The notes: generated by a model from the letters alone, not told the origin. DNA of 64,000 bases from Fervidicoccus fontis Kam940 (GCF_000258425.1 NC_017461.1:496001-560000); one strand, 5' to 3'; shown: positions 52,689-62,735, counted from the stretch's first letter. Numbers and translations: made by a program.

Positions 52689-54983
52689 TTATGGCAAGAC
52701 CGAACTCAATAACCATATCATGTATATCGGAATAAATACCAATGATATTGTATTTAATAATTTAATTACTATATGTAATGATGGCCCTGCAGTGTCCTTT
52801 AATGGATCTCCAACGGTATCTCCAACTACTGCTGCTGCATGCGCAGGTGATTTCTTTCCTCCGAAATGACCAGCTTCTATGTACTTTTTAGCATTATCCC
52901 ACGCTGCTCCTCCCCACATCATTAAAATTGCTAAAGTTACAGCACTTGCAGTTGCACCCACAACTAGAGCACCAACAGCAGCTCCTCCGAACAAAATTCC
53001 TATAACCAAAGGCGGCAATATGACTGTTAGTGCGGGAGAGATCATGTTTCTAATCGCATATTGAGTGCTAATATCAACCGCTCTATAGTAATCAGGCTTT
53101 TCCTTCCATTCTAATATCCCTGGTCTCTCCTTAAACTGTCTCCTGACCTCTTCAACCATCATCCATGCTGCCCTTGTCACAGCATCTAATGCGAAAGAAC
53201 TGAACAAATATGGAATCATTGCGCCTATTAAGAAGCTCAGCATTATATCAGGTCTAATCAAAACTAGCCTGTTGATAAATTGCTGCATAATTACAAGGAA
53301 GTTCTGCATATTTATTTGAGCAATTCCACTAACTAGCTGAATTACCGAAGGATCTCTCGCAACATAATCTTGAACAAATGCCTGAAATAGCAGTAAAGCT
53401 GCAAGAGATGCGCTTCCCATCGCAAATCCCTTGGTCAAGGCCTTTGTAACGTTTCCTAAAACATCAAGAGGATCGAGCCTATTTCTAACCTCTTCTTCCA
53501 GTCCAGCCATTTCAGCGATTCCACCAGCATTGTCAGAAATAGGTCCTGCACCATCGAGAGTCATTATGATCCCTGAAAGCGATAACATTCCTAATGTAGC
53601 TAAAGCGGTTCCAAAAATTCCGTAAAGGAATTTTTCTATTGGAATGCCTGCTATTGCCAATGAATTAGAAGTCGAAGGAAGTGGCATATGCATGCCTATC
53701 ATGAAAGCAATAAGAAGAGCTGATGAAATTACGATAATAGGCACGAATGTCGCCCTCATTCCTATCGTGAGCCCTTTCAGAATTGTCAAAGCAGAGCTGG
53801 ATTGCGAGACTTGAGCTATTTCAACAACTGCTTTAGATTCCCTACCGGTATAATAGTTCGTAGCTAGCACTATTATAACAGCAGAAATTATTCCTATCAG
53901 CGATTCTGAGAGAAGATATCCCCAATACTGCCTAAAGAAAAGAATATATACGATCGCGAATCCAATTAATGCGACAACAGCTGTTACTATAACCCCGTTC
54001 CTCATGGGCTCAATCGGGTCATTAAACTTCTTCTGGGAAGCTGCTGTTACAACTCCTGGTATAGTTGAGATTATCTTTACAGCTCCTATCAGCAATGGCA
54101 ATAGCATGAATTTAATAGCCGTATCCTGGGAAGTTCCTGCATTAATCAATATAAAGTAAACTGCCCAACCAACGATCATAGAACCTAGCAGTTCTGCAGT
54201 AATAGATTCGAAAATGTCTGCCCCTCTTCCCGCACAGTCACCAACGTTATCTCCGACCTGGTCTGCTATTACGGCCGGATTTCTAGGATCGTCTTCAGGT
54301 ATTCCCGCTTCAACCTTTCCAACAAGATCTGCACCCATGTCCGCAGCTTTTGTATATATTCCTCCTCCAACTTGAGCAAATAATGCCGAAAGGCTTGCCC
54401 CAAAAGCAAATCCTGCCAAACTGTCAAGTACAATTCTTATGCTTAAAGGATTGCTACCGCCTACAAAGAAAGAATATACTAGATAGAGCAGAGAGAGCAT
54501 AAAGACGCTCATTGATGGCACTAAAAATCCTAGCACACTTCCTCCTAAAACTGCAGTCCTGAGCGCTTCCCAAGTTCCTCTCCTTGCGGCCTCGGTTGTT
54601 CTCACATTAGCCTTTGTTGATGCATCCATACTTAAAAACGCTGCTGTTACAGATGATGCACTACCCAAAACTACTGAGACGGCAATAAGAATGGACTCTG
54701 AAATAACTTCGCTTCTCATTTCCGGATGTTGTGGCAAAAGCTTCACATCGTACCCGATGTAAACGCTGATACCAGCAATAACAGCCATAATAAAAGAGAA
54801 CACAATTATTGTTTTTAATTGCCTTTTCATATATGCTGAAGCTCCTTCTCTTATCGATTTCCATATCTCGACCATTTTTTCCGTGCCTGTAGGTTGCCTT
54901 CCAATCCAGTTATAGATATATAAAGCACTTATTATTCCTAGAAGACCTGCAATTAGACCCACATATACGAACAGCACTTTCAT
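52689..54983 (-). CDS. hppA: K+-independent H+-translocating membrane pyrophosphatase
   Basis: 764 residues with about 16 helices. Substrate motifs DMGADLVGKVEAGIPEDDPR and DQVGDNVGDCAGRGADIFES near residue 215-250, and GDTVGDPLKDTAGPS near the C-terminus. The discriminating segment is GNVTKALTKGFAMGSA: lysine after GNxT marks the K+-independent H+-pumping class, where the K+-dependent class has alanine. It pumps protons with pyrophosphate released by biosynthesis. GGTGAA precedes the ATG. Confidence 0.96.
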   Translation of the reverse strand: MKVLFVYVGLIAGLLGIISALYIYNWIGRQPTGTEKMVEIWKSIREGASAYMKRQLKTIIVFSFIMAVIAGISVYIGYDVKLLPQHPEMRSEVISESILIAVSVVLGSASSVTAAFLSMDASTKANVRTTEAARRGTWEALRTAVLGGSVLGFLVPSMSVFMLSLLYLVYSFFVGGSNPLSIRIVLDSLAGFAFGASLSALFAQVGGGIYTKAADMGADLVGKVEAGIPEDDPRNPAVIADQVGDNVGDCAGRGADIFESITAELLGSMIVGWAVYFILINAGTSQDTAIKFMLLPLLIGAVKIISTIPGVVTAASQKKFNDPIEPMRNGVIVTAVVALIGFAIVYILFFRQYWGYLLSESLIGIISAVIIVLATNYYTGRESKAVVEIAQVSQSSSALTILKGLTIGMRATFVPIIVISSALLIAFMIGMHMPLPSTSNSLAIAGIPIEKFLYGIFGTALATLGMLSLSGIIMTLDGAGPISDNAGGIAEMAGLEEEVRNRLDPLDVLGNVTKALTKGFAMGSASLAALLLFQAFVQDYVARDPSVIQLVSGIAQINMQNFLVIMQQFINRLVLIRPDIMLSFLIGAMIPYLFSSFALDAVTRAAWMMVEEVRRQFKERPGILEWKEKPDYYRAVDISTQYAIRNMISPALTVILPPLVIGILFGGAAVGALVVGATASAVTLAILMMWGGAAWDNAKKYIEAGHFGGKKSPAHAAAVVGDTVGDPLKDTAGPSLHIVIKLLNTISLVFIPIYMIWLLSSVLP

Positions 54984-55229
54984 TTCACCAATGTTTAAAA
55001 CTGTAATTACCTTGAAAAAATAAAGCCGAATGGTTAAAAAACTTAATCTTTTTTTATCATTTGCTGTTTTTGCAATAAAAATTTTTCCTTTTTCAATTTT
55101 TAAATATTAAAATTTATTCATTTTTTAATATTAATAATTATTATAAAATTTAACTATTTTTATTTGAAGTAGCTATAAATTGCACTTTTTTTAAATATTT
55201 GCACCTGCAATATTTAACAAGGTGAAAAA
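54984..55229. other. Divergent promoter region of hppA and the methyltransferase (246 bp)
   Basis: Extremely A/T-rich with many TTTTTAA/TTATTAAT runs; a TATA box cannot be singled out. TTTAAATATTTGCACC before the methyltransferase start is the best candidate on the plus strand. Nothing else seen. Confidence 0.4.
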
Positions 55230-55787
55230 ATGAGCAAACATTACCACCATCATATGCATTCCAACAAGAAAAGACTCGAGGAAAATTTGCTTCTTGAATT
55301 GGCTCAACTCAGCAACGAAGATGTTATTTTGGACATAGGATCAGGAGACGGTTATTATTCCTTCATATTTTCTAAACATGCAAAGAAGGTCTACGCTATT
55401 GATAAAGCATATATGGATGAAAGCCTTATGAATAGCTTAATTCAAGAGGGTAAAGAAAAGGGCATTAGCAACTTGGAATTTTTGGCGAAAGACGTTTGTG
55501 AAGGCCTAGAAATAAAGTATTTCAATTTAGCGTTTTTCTCTAATAGCTTTCATGATATAAATTGCAAAAAAGAGTTGCTTAGCTATTTATATAAAAATTC
55601 TGCTGAAAATGGAAGATTACTGATAATAGAGTTTAAGCCTTCAGATTCATGGTTATTTGGTCCTCCACCTCATATAAGAATAAAACCAGAGGATCTCGTC
55701 AAAATGGCAACTGAAGTTGGCTTTAAATTAGACAAAATGATCGAGAGAGATTCTCAGTATATTGCAATTTTTAAAAAAGAAAAATAG
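55230..55787 (+). CDS. Class I SAM-dependent methyltransferase with His-rich N-terminus
   Basis: 185 residues. Motif I VILDIGSGDGYYSF and the following acidic end of strand 2 (VYAIDKAY) identify the SAM-binding Rossmann fold; SNSFHDI is motif IV. The N-terminus is HYHHHMHS (residues 4-11), six histidines or near-histidines that could bind Ni2+, Co2+ or Zn2+. Substrate unknown; UbiE- and arsenite-methyltransferase-like proteins have related folds but not the key cysteines. GGTG precedes the ATG. Confidence 0.8.
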   Translation: MSKHYHHHMHSNKKRLEENLLLELAQLSNEDVILDIGSGDGYYSFIFSKHAKKVYAIDKAYMDESLMNSLIQEGKEKGISNLEFLAKDVCEGLEIKYFNLAFFSNSFHDINCKKELLSYLYKNSAENGRLLIIEFKPSDSWLFGPPPHIRIKPEDLVKMATEVGFKLDKMIERDSQYIAIFKKEK

Positions 55788-55922
55788 TTCATCGAAGAGA
55801 GCGAAAAATTGGGATAAATGATCTTCTTTACCTTTTCCATAACTATATCTAATGATTTTTGTATTTATTTGTATATCAAAAAACTTTATTCTAAAGATAT
55901 TTCGCACTTTTGATTTAAGTAG

Positions 55923-56008
55923 CGCCGGGGGCGGGATTTGAACCCGCGCTCCCCGTATGGGGAACTGGCTCTCCAGGCCAGCCCCTTAGTCCGCTCGGGC
56001 ACCCCGGC
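55923..56008 (-). tRNA. tRNA-Ser (GGA)
   Basis: 86 nt. Acceptor GCCGGGG pairs with CCCCGGC, discriminator G; the anticodon arm is CTGGC-CTGGAGA-GCCAG with anticodon GGA; a long variable arm CCCC-ATAC-GGGG, as class II serine tRNAs need; T arm GCGGG-TTCAAAT-CCCGC. No intron; CCA is not encoded. Its 5' end directly follows the stop codon of the nucleotidyltransferase gene, and a TATA-like CTATAAGG lies about 28 nt upstream inside that gene. Confidence 0.97.
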
Positions 56009-56716
56009 TCAAAAACTAAATACTTTTTTCTCCCTTATAGCTTTATCCACTTCTTCAAGATCTTTGTGGCTATCAATGCTTTTCCAGTATATGTCAAAAT
56101 ACTTTTTCCCCTTTAATTTATTTTGTTCTGCAACTTTCGGAAAAGTTTCCTTCTCAATATCCCCTTTTTTTGGAAGCATTTCAAATATTTCGCTTTTTAG
56201 TAAGTACACTCCGGCATTTATCCATATGCCCTCTATCTTTGGCTTTTCTCTGAAACCTCTTATATGACCGTTGGTATCTACATCGACAACTCCATACTGG
56301 CTTTGAAGAGGAGCGAGAGCAATTACGCCAATCTCATCCTCCAAATCGCTGACCATTTCATAAGGGTTCAGGTTCGTTATAATATCTCCATTTACAACAA
56401 AGAAATATTTTTCATCTTTCATTACGTTATAAGCATTTTTAATTGCTCCTCCAGTTCCTAAAGGCTCATTTTCAAAGGAATATTTTATTTCAACTTTAAG
56501 CTTTTCACCATTGCCAAAATAGCTTTTTATAATCTCGCCTAAGTATCCAACTAGAAGGACAAATTTTTTTATACCAAGGCTTCTAAGCCAAAGCATCTGC
56601 CACTCTAATATGGGTCTTCCTCCAACCTCTATCATTGGCTTAGGAATGGAGTCTGTTAAAGGTCTCAGCCTTTTGCCATATCCTCCCGCAAGTATTGCAG
56701 CAGTTTCTACTTTCAT
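56009..56716 (-). CDS. Sugar-phosphate nucleotidyltransferase
   Basis: About 235 residues. N-terminal AAILAGGYGKRLRPLTDSIPKP (nucleotide binding), ENEPLGTGGAIKNAY, NGDIITNLNP (metal) and WINAGVYLL are features of mannose-1-phosphate guanylyltransferase/glucose-1-phosphate nucleotidyltransferase proteins. It lacks the left-handed beta-helix that bifunctional versions carry. The NTP and sugar cannot be told. ATG 56716 with GGTGA upstream is preferred to GTG 56725. The stop abuts the tRNA-Ser gene. Confidence 0.88.
   Translation of the reverse strand: MKVETAAILAGGYGKRLRPLTDSIPKPMIEVGGRPILEWQMLWLRSLGIKKFVLLVGYLGEIIKSYFGNGEKLKVEIKYSFENEPLGTGGAIKNAYNVMKDEKYFFVVNGDIITNLNPYEMVSDLEDEIGVIALAPLQSQYGVVDVDTNGHIRGFREKPKIEGIWINAGVYLLKSEIFEMLPKKGDIEKETFPKVAEQNKLKGKKYFDIYWKSIDSHKDLEEVDKAIREKKVFSF
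56033..56040 (-). promoter_or_regulatory. TATA-like element for tRNA-Ser inside the nucleotidyltransferase gene
   Basis: Minus-strand CTATAAGG centred about 28 nt upstream of the tRNA 5' end, the expected TATA distance for an archaeal tRNA gene. It lies within the last 12 codons of the upstream coding sequence. Confidence 0.5.
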
Positions 56717-56853
56717 AGTTTTCACCGCAGTTAATCTAATATTAAAACTCTCATCGACAATTTAAATCAAATTCGAACACTTCAACTATAAAATATTTTA
56801 ATCTATTTAAATTTTAAGATACTTTTATACAAAAATAATGTGGCGGTAAGCAA

Positions 56854-57207
56854 ATGGAAAGGATGATTCTAATCGCTAGAGCGCAAGATGTCAGCGAGGA
56901 GACCGCTCTTGGGCTGAAAAAATGCATTGATGACTACAGCATAAAGTCCTTTCCTTTGATAAACCCTTTAATATATGACACTAGGGCTTTCAATTGGTCT
57001 GAAGGTAAGTATACGGAATTAGTTATTAAGCTGTTAAGAGAGCAACTTTCTTTTGAAGAAGTCCCAGCTGTGATAATTGTAGGAGATTTAATTGATATAA
57101 AAGGATATGCTTGCAACAAAGCTTTAAAAGTATGCTTGCTTCAAAAAGATTTTGTAAAAACCGATGGTGTCATAAAGGAAATTTTAAGTGCTTTAGAATT
57201 TTTTTAG
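56854..57207 (+). CDS. Hypothetical protein
   Basis: 117 residues, not recognised. A short alpha/beta protein: it begins [18 protein letters not shown], with strands [14 protein letters not shown] in the second half and three cysteines. GGTAAGC precedes the ATG and a TATA-like ACTTTTATAC lies about 30 nt upstream. It is convergent with rps10 and overlaps its stop by 4 bp. Confidence 0.6.
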   Translation: MERMILIARAQDVSEETALGLKKCIDDYSIKSFPLINPLIYDTRAFNWSEGKYTELVIKLLREQLSFEEVPAVIIVGDLIDIKGYACNKALKVCLLQKDFVKTDGVIKEILSALEFF

Positions 57208-57515
57208 ATCAGCTCAATTTCGATATAAACGTCTTCTGGCACTCTGACCCTCATTATCTGTCTCATAATCCTTTCGTCACTTGCTATATCTATAAGCCTC
57301 TTATGTATCCTCATTTCCCAGTGCTCCCAGTGTTTTGAACCTTCACCGTGAGGTAATCTAAGAACCGGAACTACCAACCTTTTAGTTGGAAGGGGCACCG
57401 GTCCTCTCATCTTTACTCCTCCTTTCTCTGCTATAGCCTTTATTTGGCTTGTAACCTTATCTAGCGATTCAACATTCGCACTCCATAACCTTATCCTTGC
57501 CATTGTAGCCGGCAT
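57204..57515 (-). CDS. rps10: Ribosomal protein S10 (uS10)
   Basis: 103 residues. [43 protein letters not shown] and [16 protein letters not shown] are clear uS10 sequences. ATG 57515 ([11 protein letters not shown]) lies 7 nt after GGGAGTGA; a longer frame starting with TTG and a shorter one at the inner ATG are less likely. Located after the EF-1A gene as in other crenarchaea. Confidence 0.97.
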   Translation of the reverse strand: MPATMARIRLWSANVESLDKVTSQIKAIAEKGGVKMRGPVPLPTKRLVVPVLRLPHGEGSKHWEHWEMRIHKRLIDIASDERIMRQIMRVRVPEDVYIEIELI

Positions 57516-57595
57516 AAGCTTCACTCCCAATTTTTATTTAAGATAAAAAAACAAAAACTTAAAAATATTTTGGATTTTAGCATTCGATAAAAATT

Positions 57596-58906
<1,311 letters not shown>

Positions 58907-59025
58907 TGGGATCACTCTCACTGTGTTTTTAATTTTTACATTAAAGGATATTTAAAACTACTATGATATTTGATATATGGTGTTATAAGTTTTTTGAAAA
59001 TAATAAATTTTTCAAAAAAGCTTTT

Positions 59026-59628
59026 TTACCTAGAGCTCAAAGCTATTCTTTCTACTTCTTCTTTCTTCGCTATTGAATAGCTCTTTGGATCATTGTTGGC
59101 TACTGCAATGATCTCATCAGCTAAGCACTCCTCAATTGGCTTAGGTCCGTTGAATGCACAGTTTCTGGCACCATCAGTTATATTTCTAAGAGCTAAGTCG
59201 ACTCTTCTCTGAGGAGCGACATCGACGGCGACATGGTAGATGATCCCTCCGTACATAATTCTCGTTGTCTCCTCTCTAGGAGCCGCATTTTCTATCGCTC
59301 TAACTAGAACCTGAAGTGGGTTCTGTTTTGTTTGAAGGTAAATTATTTCAAATGCATTTTTTACAATATTGTAAGCGAGGTGTTTTTTCCCCATGTTTCT
59401 TCCGTGCTTCATTAGGTTGTTTATGAGCCTCTCGACTATAGGTATTCTCGACTTTCCAAATCTGACATGTTCATGCCTTCCCCCGGTATGAGGAAGGAAC
59501 ACCGGTCTAAGAGATATGTACTTTTTCAGGCTCGGGTCTCTGATCTCTATTCCTTCATAACTCCACTTATCGAACAGTTTTATTTCTACAGCCTTAATCT
59601 CCTCGTTTTCTGCCAATACAATCACCAT
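59026..59628 (-). CDS. rps7: Ribosomal protein S7 (uS7)
   Basis: 200 residues. [32 protein letters not shown]-type start (visible as [18 protein letters not shown]), [16 protein letters not shown] and [17 protein letters not shown] are uS7 hallmarks. ATG 59628 is listed, but TTG 59616 is equally possible because GGTGAT lies 4 nt before it. It is separated from rps12 by 2.6 kb of plus-strand genes, although the two are usually adjacent. Confidence 0.96.
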   Translation of the reverse strand: MVIVLAENEEIKAVEIKLFDKWSYEGIEIRDPSLKKYISLRPVFLPHTGGRHEHVRFGKSRIPIVERLINNLMKHGRNMGKKHLAYNIVKNAFEIIYLQTKQNPLQVLVRAIENAAPREETTRIMYGGIIYHVAVDVAPQRRVDLALRNITDGARNCAFNGPKPIEECLADEIIAVANNDPKSYSIAKKEEVERIALSSR

Positions 59629-59888
59629 TTTAATGAACTTAAACTACTGAAACTAATTAGTTTTAAAGCTTTTATAAAATTACCTCTAATAGTATCGAAG
59701 CTTTAAAACTAAAAATGATTTATAAACATTCAACCTCATTGATTTATCTAGTAGTTTTTAATGGTGTTATTTAATTATACAATTATGTAATCTCGTTAAA
59801 ATGGTTTTCAGTCGAAAGTTTTTTATATTCGATGATTCATTAAATAATTTTCAACAATTGATTTATTGAGTTTCAACAAAAAATAAAA
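59629..59888. other. Divergent promoter region of rps7 and pycB (260 bp)
   Basis: A/T-rich with several TATA-like runs on each strand. TTTATATTCGATG near 59820 and TTATAAACATTC near 59722 are candidates. No frame or RNA gene is seen. Confidence 0.4.
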
Positions 59889-59900
59889 ATGGTGTACCGC

Positions 59901-61271
59901 TTGGTTAAAATTATTGATACTACTTTAAGAGATGCTCACCAATCATTAATTGCGACAAGACTTTCTCAAGACGACGCTAGAGATATTGCTGAAATAATAG
60001 ATAGAGCTGGATTCTACAGCTTGGAGGTTTGGGGAGGAGCTACATTTGACGTTGATGTAAGATATTTAAAGGAAGATCCTTGGAGCCGGCTTAAAAAAAT
60101 CAGGGAAGTGGTAAAGAAGACTAAGCTACAAATGCTTTTGAGAGGAAGGAATTTAGTAGGTTATAGAAAGTATCCCATAGATGTCTCAAAGGCATTTATA
60201 GAAAAGGCATATGAAAACGGCATAGATATCTTCAGGATTTTCGATGCTTTAAATGATATAGACAACATTGCGGAAGTTATAAAAATTGCAAAGCGGACGG
60301 GTGCGATAGTTCAGGGAGCATTGAGCTACACTATCAGCCCAATTCATACAGTTGACTACTATGTTAAACTTGCAGAGAGCTATTTAGAAGCGGGGGCTGA
60401 TTTAATAACAATCAAGGATATGGCAGGACTTTTAGATCCTTCAACCGCGAGGAGCCTTATTAGCAGAATTAAGAAGGAGCTAAAAGTTAAAGTAAATATT
60501 CACACTCATGATTCTTGTGGGCTTTCAGTTGCGACGTATTTAGCCTCAATTGAAGCAGGTGCTGATTTTATTGATACGAGCATTTACCCGTTGGCTTTTG
60601 GGACTGCACAGCCAGCTATTCAAACAGTATACAACATACTCCTTAAAAAAGACAGGAAAAAACTCAAAATGAGTGAAATAGAGAAGGCCTCAAGACATAT
60701 AGATTCCCTTTTGAAGAAAAGATATTCTCAATTATATAATCCAAAGCTTCAAGTTCCCGATCCGAGAGCCATGATCCATCAGATTCCTGGCGGAATGCTT
60801 TCTAATATGATCGCACAGCTAAATGAGCTACAAGCTTTAGATAGGCTTGAGGAAGTCTTAATGGAAATTCCAAAAATCAGGAAGGAGCTTGGCTGGCCTC
60901 CTTTAGTTACACCGATGTCTCAAATTGTTGGGGCACAAGCAGTTTTAAATGTAATAAGCGGAGAAAGGTATAGCATTGTAGTTAAAGAGTTGGTTGACTA
61001 TGTTAAGGGTTTGTATGGAAAACCTCCTGCACCAATTGACAAAAACGTCGCTGAAATTATACTAGCAGGAGATGGAGGGTTACCTGAAAAGTCTCTCAGC
61101 TTGATTGAGTGCAGGGAATACATGAAAAAATTGCTCAATGATCCGAGGGAAGAGGACGTAATAACATTTTGCCTCTTTCCAAAAGAGGCTGAGGCATTCT
61201 TTAAAGAAAAATTTGTATCCGTGTCACCCATTTCACAGCTTTCAGCTCAAAAGCAGCTTGAGAAGCAATAA
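59901..61271 (+). CDS. pycB: Pyruvate carboxylase subunit B / oxaloacetate decarboxylase alpha
   Basis: About 456 residues. MVKIIDTTLRDAHQSLIATR, EVWGGATFDVDVRYL, MLLRGRNLVGYRKY, the metal-binding HTHDSCGLSVATY and LAFGTAQPAI are carboxyltransferase motifs of this family. It moves carboxyl groups between biotin and pyruvate/oxaloacetate. The protein ends near residue 456 without a biotinyl domain (no AMKM motif), so the carrier must be separate. TTG 59901 with GGTG 6 nt upstream is my start; ATG 59889 is the alternative. Confidence 0.92.
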   Translation: MVKIIDTTLRDAHQSLIATRLSQDDARDIAEIIDRAGFYSLEVWGGATFDVDVRYLKEDPWSRLKKIREVVKKTKLQMLLRGRNLVGYRKYPIDVSKAFIEKAYENGIDIFRIFDALNDIDNIAEVIKIAKRTGAIVQGALSYTISPIHTVDYYVKLAESYLEAGADLITIKDMAGLLDPSTARSLISRIKKELKVKVNIHTHDSCGLSVATYLASIEAGADFIDTSIYPLAFGTAQPAIQTVYNILLKKDRKKLKMSEIEKASRHIDSLLKKRYSQLYNPKLQVPDPRAMIHQIPGGMLSNMIAQLNELQALDRLEEVLMEIPKIRKELGWPPLVTPMSQIVGAQAVLNVISGERYSIVVKELVDYVKGLYGKPPAPIDKNVAEIILAGDGGLPEKSLSLIECREYMKKLLNDPREEDVITFCLFPKEAEAFFKEKFVSVSPISQLSAQKQLEKQ

Positions 61272-61289
61272 TTTTTTCATTCAAAATTT

Positions 61290-61298
61290 TTATAATCT
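61290..61298 (+). promoter_or_regulatory. TATA-like element of tRNA-Phe
   Basis: TTTATAATC is centred about 29 nt upstream of the tRNA 5' end, a normal archaeal tRNA promoter spacing. It lies just after the pycB stop codon. Confidence 0.5.
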
Positions 61299-61322
61299 TT
61301 TAGAGATAGATTATTATTAAGA

Positions 61323-61420
61323 GCCGCCGTAGCTCAGCCCGGGAGAGCGCCCGAGAGGTAGATACCTCGGCGAAGCTGAAGACCGGGTTGTCGGGGGTTC
61401 AAATCCCCCCGGCGGCACCA
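61323..61420 (+). tRNA. tRNA-Phe (GAA) with a 21-nt intron at position 30/31
   Basis: Acceptor GCCGCCG/CGGCGGC, D stem GCTC/GAGC, T arm GGGGG-TTCAAAT-CCCCC, discriminator A, encoded CCA. Read without an intron, the anticodon arm is broken; removing 61354-61374 restores CCCGG-CTGAAGA-CCGGG with anticodon GAA (61378-61380). At the junctions, CGCC pairs with GGCG, flanked by 3-nt bulges CG|A and AA|G, and the intron folds as GAGGT-AGAT-ACCTC. That is a bulge-helix-bulge cut after the second bulge base on each side. The site lies in the anticodon stem, not at the common 37/38. Confidence 0.96.
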
Positions 61421-61762
61421 GAGCTTTATTCCTTTTTCGCGAAGAAAAATTTTCAAAAAACCTGAATAGGCTTGTTTTGCCATTTTATTTTTAATAAAAA
61501 ACCCACTCAATATTACGTTTTAGATTTTCCATGAACAGTAGAACCATTCTCTCATGTGAAATTGAACTAGATAGGTGGAAGTAGTTTCAAGCATAAAGGT
61601 TAAGGTGAAACCCATTCCAGAGAGACCTATAATGATTTAGGGCGGAAAACGGGAAAGATCCAAAACTTATGAGATTGCTTTTGTTTGAATTTTTCAAAAT
61701 GTTATTTAACTCCTATTTGAAAAATGTTATAGGAAAATACCAAAACTTATGGCGCTACGGAG
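61421..61762. other. Intergenic region between tRNA-Phe and the DUF151 gene (342 bp)
   Basis: A T5 tract right after the tRNA (61431-61436) may end transcription. CCAAAACTTATG occurs twice (61660-61671 and 61740-61751), with AAATGTTAT twice in between. The second copy lies near the DUF151 start and may be part of the promoter or leader. No convincing gene. Confidence 0.45.
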
Positions 61763-62215
61763 ATGAATGAAACTACCCGGAAAAATGGGAAGCTTTTAAA
61801 GGCTGTTGAGATGGATGCATATATAGCATCAAAAGATCCACTCATTCCCGTTATTCTTTTAATTCTCGAGAACGGGGATGAATTTGAGCTCTATAATGTC
61901 CCGCTGGAAATTGCCAGATTCGTAATTAATGGCTCTTCAATCTTAAATGGAAATGAAAAGAAGGAAAGGATAGATATTTTTTCATTTATCGCAATGCATG
62001 AGGACATACTGAATCTTATCAAAGATGATCTTGAAAAAGTCGTAATAGACGAATATGATCCAACAACAATGCTGTACACTGCTAAAGTTTATTTCAGAAA
62101 GGGAAAAACCATGCTCGTGAGAAGATTCATTCCGAGCCATGCTATATTTTTGGCAATGATTGCTGGAAAAGATGTTTATGTATCTGAAAGGATATTGAAT
62201 ATACAGAAGAACTAA
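61763..62215 (+). CDS. DUF151 (bifunctional-nuclease-like) protein
   Basis: 150 residues. The C-terminal segment RRFIPSHAIFLAMIAGKDVYVSERIL matches DUF151, where PSDAIALALR.GAPIYVSEEVL is typical (seen here as PSHAIFLAMIAGK). An upstream domain of 90 residues has alternating strands. DUF151 proteins have been called bifunctional nucleases, but the role in archaea is unknown. CGGAG lies directly before the ATG. It converges on rps12, 12 bp apart. Confidence 0.8.
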   Translation: MNETTRKNGKLLKAVEMDAYIASKDPLIPVILLILENGDEFELYNVPLEIARFVINGSSILNGNEKKERIDIFSFIAMHEDILNLIKDDLEKVVIDEYDPTTMLYTAKVYFRKGKTMLVRRFIPSHAIFLAMIAGKDVYVSERILNIQKN

Positions 62216-62227
62216 AATTTAAAAATT

Positions 62228-62671
62228 TTACCTTACCGGCTTTTGCTTCTTCCCTTTCAGCAGAGCATCTAAACTTACTCCATTGACCATAACTACTTTG
62301 TATCGAACGCCGGGAATATCTCCCATTGATCTGCCCTTAGGTCCTCCTATTCCCTCAATGACAACCTCATCGTGTTCATCTATGAAGTTTAATCCACCGT
62401 CGCTAGGCACGAATGCTGTTACGACCTTTCCGTTCTTTACAAGCTGGACTCTCACGCACTTTCTCACTGCAGAGTTAGGCTGTCTAGATTCCACTCCAAC
62501 CTTCTCCAAAACAATTCCACTCGCTCTCGGAGCACCCTCAAGAGGATCAGCCTTCTTCTTTAAGTTTAGCATCCTCCTTTTGAACTCTCTCTGACTCCAT
62601 CTGAATTTTAGCTTCTTTCTTCTTAGAGTTCTCGCTGCAAACAATCCAAGGGGCGATTTCTTACCTGGCAA
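62228..62671 (-). CDS. rps12: Ribosomal protein S12 (uS12)
   Basis: 147 residues. [36 protein letters not shown] and [18 protein letters not shown] are uS12 motifs, with the basic N-terminal region of the archaeal form. Start TTG 62671 follows GGAGGTTTGATC. It is on the minus strand after nusA with a 64-nt gap. Its normal neighbour rps7 is displaced to 59026-59628. Confidence 0.97.
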   Translation of the reverse strand: MPGKKSPLGLFAARTLRRKKLKFRWSQREFKRRMLNLKKKADPLEGAPRASGIVLEKVGVESRQPNSAVRKCVRVQLVKNGKVVTAFVPSDGGLNFIDEHDEVVIEGIGGPKGRSMGDIPGVRYKVVMVNGVSLDALLKGKKQKPVR

Positions 62672-62735
62672 ACTAGATCAAACCTCCATTTATTCACATT
62701 AAAGGAAAACACTCGAGCCTTATAAAGTTTCTTTT

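Noticed and set aside
61573-61640. Small GTG frame VEVVSSIKVKVKPIPERP
   Set aside because: Only about 22 codons, starts directly after an in-frame stop, no ribosome site.
61660-61751. CCAAAACTTATG pair as transposon ends
   Set aside because: Only 12 bp in direct orientation, no target duplication, and no gene between them.
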